A stretch of 11,334 nucleotides of DNA from Firmicutes bacterium UBA1535 (lineage in GTDB: Bacteria > Bacillota > Clostridia > Tissierellales > Sedimentibacteraceae), in the NCBI GenBank assembly GCA_002323775.1, contig DCPV01000290.1:1-11334 (forward strand). The letters run 5' to 3'. Every line of letters starts with the position of its first letter. Position 1 is the first letter of the stretch. The notes beneath the pieces were generated by a model. It was not told where the DNA came from, ran no database searches, and saw only the letters and a list, made by a program, of their open reading frames with translations. Positions 6,577 to 11,334 of the stretch are shown here, piece after piece. Position numbers and translations under genes: made by a program.

Positions 6577-6862
6577 TGTATACAATTTTTTTAGTACGAA
6601 AAAATAAAAATGTTTTTACTTAAAAAATTTGAACGATAAAAATAAAAGGGGCGGCAGACTGCGCAAAAATACAGTCTGCCGTCCATGCGTTAGATTTTAA
6701 TTATTGAAAAATAAAGTATTTATTAAATAATAGTTTTGTCACATTATTTATTTTTATTTTGTCACAATAATTATTTTCCATTAACAAGAAGTTATATATA
6801 GTAGTGAGTAAAAGCAAAACATTATGATATTATTTATAAATATTTTAATGTTTTGCTTTTAT
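6577..6862 (+). ncRNA. candidate structured non-coding RNA (about 285 nt)
   Basis: The span is bounded by an extended -10 promoter and a strong intrinsic terminator, and contains no convincing protein gene. Inside is a GC-rich hairpin: 6649-6661 pairs with 6672-6684 (13 bp, one G-U) around the loop CGCAAAAATA. Four loop bases CGCA (6662-6665) can pair with TGCG (6686-6689) just 3' of the stem, a possible pseudoknot. A tiny ORF MFLLKKFER (6610-6639) without a ribosome binding site is also present. It does not resemble 6S RNA, tmRNA, the small SRP RNA or a c-di-GMP riboswitch as far as can be judged by eye. It could be an sRNA, a leader remnant or a repeat element. Confidence 0.35.
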
Positions 6863-6863
6863 T
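6810..6863 (+). terminator. strong intrinsic terminator, 15-bp perfect stem
   Basis: AAAAGCAAAACATTA (6810-6824) pairs perfectly with TAATGTTTTGCTTTT (6846-6860). The 21-base loop carries the small palindrome ATTTATAAAT. The stem ends in TTTT followed by ATTATT, and A-rich sequence on the other side could let it work in both directions. The transcript it ends is not the ABC-F mRNA, which already has a terminator, so it points to a separate transcript starting near 6577. Confidence 0.7.
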
Positions 6864-6883
6864 ATTAGATAAAGATAAATAAA

Positions 6884-6918
6884 TTGTTCAGTATTTGTTC
6901 AACGTTATGTTCTATAAT
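6884..6918 (+). promoter_or_regulatory. possible promoter and direct-repeat operator for the GGDEF gene
   Basis: TTGTTCA occurs at 6884-6890 and 6895-6901, an 11-base period (one helical turn), followed by TATAAT at 6913-6918. Spacing from either repeat to the -10 is 12 or 23 bases, so neither copy is a normal -35. They could be a response-regulator site with an activator-dependent promoter. Evidence is by eye only. Confidence 0.35.
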
Positions 6919-7008
6919 TCATATTTGTTATAAAGCATTATATTAATAATATATAAGAGTTTACAAAATTTTAAAAAATATATATAAGCAGAAAGGAATG
7001 CTACTAAT

Positions 7009-7872
7009 ATGAAATTTAGAAATAAAAAATTAATTTTGCATCTTCTGTGCGTATTACTGATGATAGTATTTATTTTTGTTGTAAATAAGCTGCATATACC
7101 AAATCCTATGATGGTTTTGGTTATACCTGTTATTTACTTTACATATTCTGATGGGTATATCAATGGAATATTGAGTGGTATAACAGCAATTGCTTATTCA
7201 GCATATTTCTTTTTAGTTAAAACTAACGATCCTGCTGGACTTGCAAAGATGCTGACAATTATTTTAAATGTAGCCACTGTAGTAATTTTAATTGGGAAGT
7301 TAAAAAATCGAGATAAAAGGAATATGATTGAACTGCTGAGGTTAAATGAATCGTTAGTACTTGCTGCTACGACAGATAATTTGACAGGTGCTGCTAATCG
7401 TCATGCTTTTTTAGATACAGCAAAAACACTATTTGATAATAGCGTTCGTCTAAAAAGACCTATATCAGCTCTTTTTATTGATGTAGACCACTTTAAACAA
7501 ATAAATGATATTTATAGTCATGAATTTGGTGATGTTGTTTTAGCCCGTATATCGAGAATAATTGCGAAATGTTTGCGTACTACTGATTTAAGCTGTAGAT
7601 ACGGAGGAGATGAATTTGTTGTTTTACTATCTATTGCTGATGATAAAATTGCAGAAGATGTTGCAAACCGTATGATGAAAGAAATAAGAGAAGCACGATT
7701 TGAACAGTATCCAGGTTTTAGATTGTTTGTAAGCATAGGAATATCATACAAGACTCCGGAAAGTGAAGAAGGTTTGGATGATCTAATCAACAGAGCAGAT
7801 GAAGCAATGTATCAGGCAAAGCAAAGTGGAAGAAATATGATAATCATAAATAAATCAAATGAGGCTGTTTAA
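7009..7872 (+). CDS. membrane-anchored diguanylate cyclase (GGDEF domain)
   Basis: The 287-residue protein has four predicted membrane segments (about 8-25, 33-46, 53-70, 79-96), a short linker helix and a C-terminal GGDEF domain (about 120-280). The catalytic motif is intact, RYGGDEF with GGDEF at 199-203. D158 in FIDVDHFKQIND is the expected metal ligand. An inhibitory I-site RxxD is present (R190-D193), exactly five residues before GGDEF. It should therefore make cyclic di-GMP from two GTP at the membrane and be product-inhibited. No EAL domain, PAS domain or known extracellular sensor domain is seen; the membrane part may itself sense a signal. AAAGGA (6992-6997) lies 11 bases from the ATG, slightly long. 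No c-di-GMP riboswitch was recognised nearby. The gene converges on pdaA with a three-base gap between stops. Confidence 0.92.
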   Translation: MKFRNKKLILHLLCVLLMIVFIFVVNKLHIPNPMMVLVIPVIYFTYSDGYINGILSGITAIAYSAYFFLVKTNDPAGLAKMLTIILNVATVVILIGKLKNRDKRNMIELLRLNESLVLAATTDNLTGAANRHAFLDTAKTLFDNSVRLKRPISALFIDVDHFKQINDIYSHEFGDVVLARISRIIAKCLRTTDLSCRYGGDEFVVLLSIADDKIAEDVANRMMKEIREARFEQYPGFRLFVSIGISYKTPESEEGLDDLINRADEAMYQAKQSGRNMIIINKSNEAV

Positions 7873-7886
7873 ACCTCATTTGATTT
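7852..7886. terminator. dyad shared by the convergent gene ends, possible bidirectional terminator
   Basis: AAATCAAATGAGG (7852-7864) pairs perfectly with CCTCATTTGATTT (7874-7886), 13 bp with a nine-base loop. It covers the last codons of both the GGDEF gene and pdaA, including both stop codons. No long T tract follows on either side, so it may act as a weak terminator or as a 3' end stabiliser. Confidence 0.5.
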
Positions 7887-8676
7887 CGTCTAAATTCTTA
7901 AAACTATATCCTAATTCCTGCCATTTAGTAATCAATTCATCTAATATGTCTGCGTTTGTTTTTGATGTGCTGTGCAGTAGAACTATTGCTCCCGGATGAA
8001 TTCTTGGTATTAACTTTTTAAATGCTTGCTCCTTTGCCGGCTGGTCGTTTACATACCAGTCTACATATGCTAAACTCCAGAAAAATGTTTTGTATCCTAG
8101 CTGTTGAGCCTGTTTTAAATTTTCTTCGCTAAATTTTCCTTGAGGTGGTCTGTAGAATTTTACTAATTCTTGATTTGTTACACTTTTATATTTTTCTTCA
8201 AGCATTAATAGTTCTTTTTTAAATGCCTCTACATCAGAAATTTTAGACATATCAGGATGTGTGTATGTATGATTGCCTATAATATGCCCCTCATCAACCA
8301 TTCGCCTAACTAATTCAGGTTCTGTTTCTAAATAATTTCCCACTAAAAAAAAGGTAGATCTAATATTGTGCTTTTTTAACACATCCAATATCTTGGGAGT
8401 ATATCCATTTTCAAAGCCTGCATCAAATGTCAGATAAATTACCTTATCTTCACCATTTACTGCATAATATGCGTCATATTTTTTTAAAAATTCAGCACTG
8501 GCATTACCCCTTGGCACCTTGCCTTCGTCTTGAAAGCTTAAACCCCAATTGCTTGATAAGGAAAATGTCTGCGCAACATTAACTCCAAAATTAAATAATA
8601 TCGTTAATCCAAATACTACTAATAATAAACTAGCTAAGCCTATAATAAGCATTTTTTTATTAATTGAAATTATCAA
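7876..8676 (-). CDS. pdaA: polysaccharide deacetylase, PdaA-like (muramic delta-lactam / spore cortex)
   Basis: The NodB-type deacetylase has an N-terminal membrane anchor (LIIGLASLLLVVFGLTILF) and an extracytoplasmic domain. Numbering from TTG 8676, motifs in order are the catalytic base D85 in TFDAGFENGYT, metal ligands H136 and H140 in NHTYTHPD, R176 in RPPQGKFSE, FWSLAYVDW (199-207) and H235 in IVLLHSTSKTNA. The FENGYT, FWSLA.vDW and HPGaIvLLH..SK.NA pattern closely follows B. subtilis PdaA, which removes acetyl groups from muramic acid on the way to the muramic delta-lactam of spore cortex, needed for germination. Start: GAGGTGAT (8688-8681) fits TTG 8676; GTG 8685 lies inside that site and ATG 8652 is too far. 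The length of 266 residues fits the family. It lies in a sporulation neighbourhood and is probably made in the forespore. Confidence 0.88.
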   Translation of the reverse strand: MIISINKKMLIIGLASLLLVVFGLTILFNFGVNVAQTFSLSSNWGLSFQDEGKVPRGNASAEFLKKYDAYYAVNGEDKVIYLTFDAGFENGYTPKILDVLKKHNIRSTFFLVGNYLETEPELVRRMVDEGHIIGNHTYTHPDMSKISDVEAFKKELLMLEEKYKSVTNQELVKFYRPPQGKFSEENLKQAQQLGYKTFFWSLAYVDWYVNDQPAKEQAFKKLIPRIHPGAIVLLHSTSKTNADILDELITKWQELGYSFKNLDEIK

Positions 8677-8680
8677 AAAA

Positions 8681-8688
8681 ATCACCTC
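8681..8688 (-). promoter_or_regulatory. ribosome binding site that sets the pdaA start
   Basis: On the minus strand GAGGTGAT spans 8688-8681. Its GAGG is eight bases before TTG 8676, an ideal distance. GTG 8685 is embedded in the site and cannot use it, and ATG 8652 is over 30 bases away. Confidence 0.6.
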
Positions 8689-8714
8689 TATATAATTATA
8701 TATGAGTTTGTCTA

Positions 8715-8745
8715 TAAATATGATAAATTTAATTAAAAAATATTC
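8715..8745 (-). promoter_or_regulatory. candidate sigma-G-like sporulation promoter of pdaA
   Basis: On the minus strand GAATA (8745-8741), an 18-base spacer and CATATTTA (8722-8715) resemble the forespore sigma-G pattern (TGAATA, 17-18 bases, CATAMTA), with a mismatch at the last -10 position. B. subtilis pdaA is forespore-expressed, which agrees. The region is AT-rich, so chance matches are likely. Confidence 0.4.
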
Positions 8746-8755
8746 TTAAAACATC

Positions 8756-8785
8756 TGAATATTAAAAATATAACTACAAATAATA
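8756..8785 (+). promoter_or_regulatory. candidate sigma-G-like promoter of the DUF1540 gene
   Basis: TGAATA (8756-8761), a 17-base spacer and AATAATA (8779-8785) match sigma-G (TGAATA, CATAMTA) except for the first -10 base. Transcription would start near 8792, about 50 bases before the ATG. It is divergent from the pdaA promoter. It is tentative because of base composition. Confidence 0.33.
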
Positions 8786-8840
8786 TTTTTGCAACTAAAT
8801 TTGGTTGTTAATAATATTATTAGCTTAAGGAGGCTTTTAA

Positions 8841-9005
8841 ATGAATATGCAAAAGAATGAAAGTATTAAATGTAGTGTTCATCAATGCAAGTACCACAAT
8901 CATTCAGAAAATTATTGTACACTTTCATCAATTAATGTGGGAACTCATGAAGCAAACCCAACAGTAGTGGAATGTACAGATTGTCAATCATTTATGCTTA
9001 AATGA
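8841..9005 (+). CDS. small Cys-rich DUF1540 domain protein
   Basis: ATG 8841 opens a 54-residue frame ending at TGA 9003-9005. A textbook AAGGAGG (8827-8833) lies seven bases upstream. The protein carries five cysteines, C11, C16, C26, C45 and C48, in the order IKCSVHQCKYH, YCTLSSINVGT and CTDCQSF. This matches the DUF1540 pattern (C..x..C.Y....C.a..I.V....T.C.SF), common in Clostridia and Bacilli and of unknown function. The spacing suggests metal binding, which is inference. It contains no signal peptide or membrane span. It is divergent from pdaA and next to dpaAB, and has a sigma-G-like sequence upstream, so a spore-related role is plausible but not shown. A bidirectional terminator follows its stop. 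Confidence 0.88.
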   Translation: MNMQKNESIKCSVHQCKYHNHSENYCTLSSINVGTHEANPTVVECTDCQSFMLK

Positions 9006-9048
9006 AGCTAATTAACTTTGCTTTAATGCAGAGGAGATTAGGTTAAAG

Positions 9049-9099
9049 AAAAAGATGCGTTAGGCTTTAGCATATTGCTAATCTCAACGCATCTTTTTT
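9049..9099. terminator. bidirectional terminator between the DUF1540 gene and dpaB
   Basis: AAAAAGATGCGTT (9049-9061) pairs perfectly with AACGCATCTTTTT (9086-9098), and both ends carry T tracts on their own transcripts, so it should stop the DUF1540 mRNA and the dpaAB mRNA. The 24-base loop holds a second hairpin, TTAGCA (9067-9072) with TGCTAA (9076-9081). Confidence 0.85.
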
Positions 9100-9127
9100 A
9101 TTGTATAGGAAAGTTCGCTTTTTATAC

Positions 9128-9727
9128 TTAGACATGAGGGCTTTTAATCACAGGCTGTATTTGTTTTCCATCAAGCGCATGCTCTAGGCTTGGAATTATT
9201 AATTCTGTATGTGCTACCATCGAATTTGGCTTTCCTTTATAATTATCCTGACCAAAAGGAACGAAGTACACATTCTTAGTATTTAGCATAATTCCTATAT
9301 TTTTAAAATTAAAGCCTAAGGCATCATTGGTAGACAAAGCTATAACGAGAGGCTTATTGTTTCTAAGATGACCTTTCGCAGCCATCAGTGCCGGAGTATC
9401 AGTAATTCCATTTACTAGCTTAGCCAGACTGTTTCCTGTACAAGGTGCTATTATCAATATATCAAGCATATTTTTCGGACCGAGTGGCTCGGCTTCTTCC
9501 AAAGTTAGTATAGGCTTAGTAAGTGTAATGCCCTCAGCTTTTAGGATAAATTCACTAGATTTTCCAAATCTACAGTCAATATTTTGTGAAGCGTATGAAA
9601 ATATAGTGTATACCTTGCAACCTTCTTTAACTAAATTTTCTAATTCCACAAATATTTTATCGAACGTACAAAATGAACCTGTAAAGGCAACACCTATATT
9701 CAAATTATTTAGTTTCAAATTCACCAC
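9128..9727 (-). CDS. dpaB: dipicolinate synthase subunit B
   Basis: This 199-residue flavoprotein-fold (FMN-binding HFCD family) protein forms the second subunit of the enzyme that oxidises dihydrodipicolinate to dipicolinic acid, the calcium-chelating compound of the spore core. Diagnostic segments are GVAFTGSFCTF (12-22), EAEPLGPK (78-85), APCTGNSLAKL (94-104), TDTPALMAAKGHLRNN (109-124), STNDALGFN (132-140) and PFGQDNYKGKPNSMVA, all matching B. subtilis SpoVFB. It starts with GTG at 9727, overlapping the end of dpaA by 23 bases, so translation is probably coupled; the next codon is also GTG, and TTG 9718 is a further option. Length is as in B. subtilis (about 200). It is expressed in the mother cell in known relatives. 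A strong terminator lies 29 bases past the stop. Confidence 0.95.
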   Translation of the reverse strand: MVNLKLNNLNIGVAFTGSFCTFDKIFVELENLVKEGCKVYTIFSYASQNIDCRFGKSSEFILKAEGITLTKPILTLEEAEPLGPKNMLDILIIAPCTGNSLAKLVNGITDTPALMAAKGHLRNNKPLVIALSTNDALGFNFKNIGIMLNTKNVYFVPFGQDNYKGKPNSMVAHTELIIPSLEHALDGKQIQPVIKSPHV

Positions 9728-10595
9728 TTCTTTCGATTAGAATTGTTTCGACCACGCCTGCTAAAATTTCACCGGAACTCTTAGGTGAATATATTCCGGG
9801 TAGTCCTAAACACAATGAAGCATTTAGATTTAAGCTTTCCGCTGCACTATAATCAAGACCGCCGGGAGCAGAAGCTATATCGATGATTGTCACATACGGT
9901 GATAATTTTTTTAATTTGTCCTCTGTTAAAATCAATGCAGGAATTGTGTTAAATACAAAATCAAAGCTATTTAAGTCTTTTTCTAAATCATCGAGCAATA
10001 TACCATGATAGCCATAAGCGACTGCTAATGCTATATCATCCTTACATCTTGCACCAACGTAGATATCAACATCAAAGGCCTTTAATTTAGATGCCAGCAC
10101 TTTAGCACATCTACCAAAACCAAGCACCAAGCTCTTGCTGCCATGTAAATTAATAGAGCTTCGTTTTATAGCTTCAGCGATAGTACCCTCAGCTGTTGCA
10201 ATAGCATTTAATATAGCAACATCATTCATTTTCATAAAATCGTAAGTTATGATTTTATTTCTATTACAATGACTTGATAAATAATCTGGAATCATACCTG
10301 CAAATAGAATGTGTTTCTTGTTTAATTCTTCCATGAAATGCTTAACATTTTTATCTTCATATAAATTTAAAAAAGCAATATCTTTATTATCCTTAGAAAA
10401 TGGAATAGGGCAGATAAGTATATTACTTTCTTGCATAGCCTCATGCAATGAGGATGTTTTTTTTATTTTATCAGTTATTAAATCATTGTTTATACCGTAT
10501 GTATAGATTGTATATCCTTTTTCATAGAGACTCTTTATCATGTATATTTGTCTTAAATCTGCTCCAATTACAGCAATATTGCCTTTGCTAGACAT
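9705..10595 (-). CDS. dpaA: dipicolinate synthase subunit A
   Basis: This 296-residue protein, matching the length of B. subtilis SpoVFA, is the NAD(P)-dependent subunit of dipicolinate synthase in the mother-cell cytoplasm. Visible features are the N-terminal NIAVIGADLRQ (6-16), TAEGTIAEAI (134-143), the Rossmann loop LGFGRCAKVLA (158-168), VGARCKDD (180-187), FNTIPALIL (215-223), IDIASAPGGLDY (238-249) and the C-terminal LGLPGIYSPKSSGEILA (263-279), all typical of DpaA. An AAGGA site (10610-10606) lies ten bases before ATG 10595. It is followed without a gap by dpaB. A match to the mother-cell sigma-K promoter pattern lies upstream. No asd, dapG or dapA genes follow here, unlike the B. subtilis spoVF operon. 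There are no signs of damage. Confidence 0.95.
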   Translation of the reverse strand: MSSKGNIAVIGADLRQIYMIKSLYEKGYTIYTYGINNDLITDKIKKTSSLHEAMQESNILICPIPFSKDNKDIAFLNLYEDKNVKHFMEELNKKHILFAGMIPDYLSSHCNRNKIITYDFMKMNDVAILNAIATAEGTIAEAIKRSSINLHGSKSLVLGFGRCAKVLASKLKAFDVDIYVGARCKDDIALAVAYGYHGILLDDLEKDLNSFDFVFNTIPALILTEDKLKKLSPYVTIIDIASAPGGLDYSAAESLNLNASLCLGLPGIYSPKSSGEILAGVVETILIERSGEFETK

Positions 10596-10626
10596 CCGTT
10601 CACGTTCCTTTCTAGTTATTATATAT

Positions 10627-10653
10627 TAAAATATGTTTATTTTTTATTGATGT
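10627..10653 (-). promoter_or_regulatory. candidate sigma-K promoter of dpaA-dpaB
   Basis: On the minus strand AC (10653-10652), 16 bases and CATATTTTA (10635-10627) match the sigma-K pattern AC-N16-CATANNNTA at every fixed position. The transcript would start near 10620, giving a leader of about 25 bases before ATG 10595. The dpa genes of B. subtilis and C. difficile are sigma-K dependent, which fits. Confidence 0.6.
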
Positions 10654-10663
10654 TACAAAAAGG

Positions 10664-10714
10664 ATTAAAATAAAAAAGGCAGAAGAAAAATTCTAACATT
10701 TTTCCTCTGCCTTT
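10664..10714 (-). terminator. intrinsic terminator of the small membrane protein gene
   Basis: Bases 10675-10691 pair with 10698-10714, 17 positions with one mismatch and a six-base loop. Read on the minus strand the stem is followed by TTTTTTATTTTAAT, a clear U-tract. It lies 45 bases past the stop at 10759 and insulates that gene from dpaA. Confidence 0.85.
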
Positions 10715-10758
10715 ATACGAATATATTATATTCGCAATGTATCTCGTCAATATACATA

Positions 10759-11010
10759 TTAAAAAATCCAATAAAATAATCCAACTACAACTGCGACAAC
10801 TGCTACAAATATTAAAACAAGAGGCAGTACAATTGAGAATGTAGCTAAAATTAACGCCAAACGGTCATTTTTTTCAAGCCGTATGGATTTAATTTCCTTT
10901 TTTTGAGCTTCTATTTTATTTAATTCTTGTTCTTGCTTATCTTTAGGAAGATTTGAAAATCTAATTCTTTCCAAATCTTCATCAACTCTTTTTTTATTAT
11001 TGAAAAACAT
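10759..11010 (-). CDS. small single-span membrane protein of unknown function
   Basis: This 83-residue protein has a highly charged N-terminal half (residues 5-50, rich in Lys, Glu, Arg and Gln, probably an amphipathic or coiled-coil helix) and one strongly hydrophobic C-terminal segment (51-82) ending WIF. It looks like a tail-anchored or single-span cytoplasmic membrane protein. No family is recognised. The start ATG 11010 lies 13 bases from GAGGAG (11029-11024), longer than usual; a nearer ATG at 11020 reads only two codons (ATG ATT TAA). An inverted repeat at 11011-11053 surrounds the ribosome binding site. It lies 61 bases downstream of the oppF end with no terminator between, so it may be cotranscribed. 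The clean terminator after it supports a real gene. Confidence 0.65.
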   Translation of the reverse strand: MFFNNKKRVDEDLERIRFSNLPKDKQEQELNKIEAQKKEIKSIRLEKNDRLALILATFSIVLPLVLIFVAVVAVVVGLFYWIF

Positions 11011-11053
11011 TTTAAATCATCAACTCCTCATTTATCATTTATAGTTGATTTAA
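11011..11053 (-). promoter_or_regulatory. inverted repeat around the ribosome binding site of the small membrane protein gene
   Basis: AGTTGATTTAAA (11042-11053) pairs with TTTAAATCATCAACT (11011-11025) with a three-base bulge. On the minus strand GAGGAG (11029-11024) sits at the loop and 3' arm boundary, and the start codon follows the stem at once. It may tune access to the start. Confidence 0.35.
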
Positions 11054-11071
11054 AACTCTACATAATAACAA

Positions 11072-11334
11072 CTAAAATACTCCATTAACCTTATGGCACA
11101 TAGTGAAATGTCCAGGCTCTATTTCTCTGTATTCCGGAACATCAGATTTACATACATCCTGTGCATATATACATCTTGTATGGAATCTGCAACCGCTTGG
11201 CGGATTGGCAGGTGATGGGATATCTCCTTGAAGTATAATACGTTTTTTATTATTTCTTGCAGAAGGATCAAATGAAGGAACAGCCGATAACAAAGCCTCT
11301 GTATAAGGATGCAAAGGATTATCAAATATTTGCT
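11072..11334 (-). CDS. oppF: oligopeptide/dipeptide ABC transporter ATP-binding protein (OppF/DppF type), C-terminal fragment
   Basis: The frame enters from the right edge (first full codon 11332) and stops at TAG 11072, giving 86 residues. There is no need for a start inside the window: the codon at 11314 is TTG, an internal leucine in [19 protein letters not shown]. This is the classic 'HPYT..LL.A.P' end of the ATPase domain followed by the oligo_HPY region [19 protein letters not shown]. Four C-terminal cysteines (CRFHTRC, then C in DVCKS and C in FTMCH) are a conserved set that in some relatives binds an iron-sulfur cluster. The '[14 protein letters not shown]' wording favours OppF/DppF over OppD/DppD. 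The protein would energise peptide import at the inner face of the membrane. Walker motifs lie outside the window. Confidence 0.88.
   Translation of the reverse strand, partial: QIFDNPLHPYTEALLSAVPSFDPSARNNKKRIILQGDIPSPANPPSGCRFHTRCIYAQDVCKSDVPEYREIEPGHFTMCHKVNGVF

Larger units (their letters stand above)
6425..7008. other. 584-base intergenic region without a convincing protein gene
   Basis: No frame of gene length or with family resemblance is seen on either strand. From left to right it holds the ABC-F terminator (6471-6505), an extended -10 promoter (6565-6570), an imperfect AT-rich stem (6584-6596 with 6617-6629), a GC-rich hairpin (6649-6684), a direct repeat TTTTGTCACA (6734-6743 and 6757-6766), a 15-bp terminator stem (6810-6860), a TTGTTCA direct repeat (6884-6890 and 6895-6901) and a TATAAT (6913-6918) probably serving the next gene. 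Confidence 0.7.

Noticed and set aside
6861-7008. Looked for a c-di-GMP riboswitch before the diguanylate cyclase gene
   Set aside because: No recognisable GEMM-type conserved core was seen in the leader.
6998-7012. Mini-ORF ATG CTA CTA ATA TGA overlapping the GGDEF start
   Set aside because: Only four codons, and the ribosome binding site abuts its ATG with no spacer; likely chance.
7518-7790. 90-codon minus-strand frame inside the GGDEF gene
   Set aside because: Antisense to the catalytic domain with no recognisable product.
8809-8822. Perfect 14-base palindrome TAATAATATTATTA upstream of the DUF1540 gene
   Set aside because: Made only of A and T in very AT-rich DNA, so a chance match is likely; not called an operator.
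11119-11325. 68-codon minus-strand frame in a second frame of the oppF end
   Set aside because: The overlapping frame carries clear OppF C-terminal motifs; this one does not.

Overview
The window is AT-rich DNA from an endospore-forming member of the Firmicutes, most likely class Clostridia. The evidence is strong AGGAGG-type ribosome binding sites, low-GC codon use, a dipicolinate synthase gene pair (dpaA-dpaB), a PdaA-type cortex deacetylase and a DUF1540 protein. The species cannot be fixed from the sequence alone.

Positions 1-4506, all on the + strand, are housekeeping in character. They hold the last 41 codons of PTS enzyme I, a flavodoxin-fold oxidoreductase, an RlmD/RlmCD-type 23S rRNA m5U methyltransferase, and a U32-family protein of the RlhA/DUF3656 type that probably also acts on 23S rRNA. 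Positions 4552-6505 form a self-contained cassette: an extended -10 promoter, a short leader with an intrinsic terminator and a stem that would bury the start codon, two tiny upstream ORFs, a twin-ATPase ABC-F protein of the ribosome-protection kind, and its own terminator. This is the most interesting part of the window, because it looks like a drug-inducible attenuation system acting at both transcription and translation. It lies directly after two likely rRNA-modification genes.

Positions 6425-7008 are a 584-base gap without a convincing protein gene. The gap is not empty: it holds the ABC-F terminator, an extended -10 promoter, a GC-rich 13-bp hairpin and a perfect 15-bp terminator stem, which together outline a possible stand-alone RNA. 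A membrane-anchored diguanylate cyclase (GGDEF with an intact I-site) follows and converges on pdaA, with only three bases between the two stop codons and a shared dyad over both gene ends.

Positions 7876-10595 are a sporulation neighbourhood: pdaA (-), a divergent 54-residue Cys-rich DUF1540 gene (+) missed by simple length cut-offs, a bidirectional terminator, and the dpaA-dpaB operon (-). Candidate forespore (sigma-G-like) and mother-cell (sigma-K-like) promoters can be read upstream of these genes, matching the known timing of their relatives. The right end carries a small single-span membrane protein gene with a clear terminator, and the C-terminal end of an oligopeptide/dipeptide ABC transporter ATPase (OppF/DppF type), both on the - strand.
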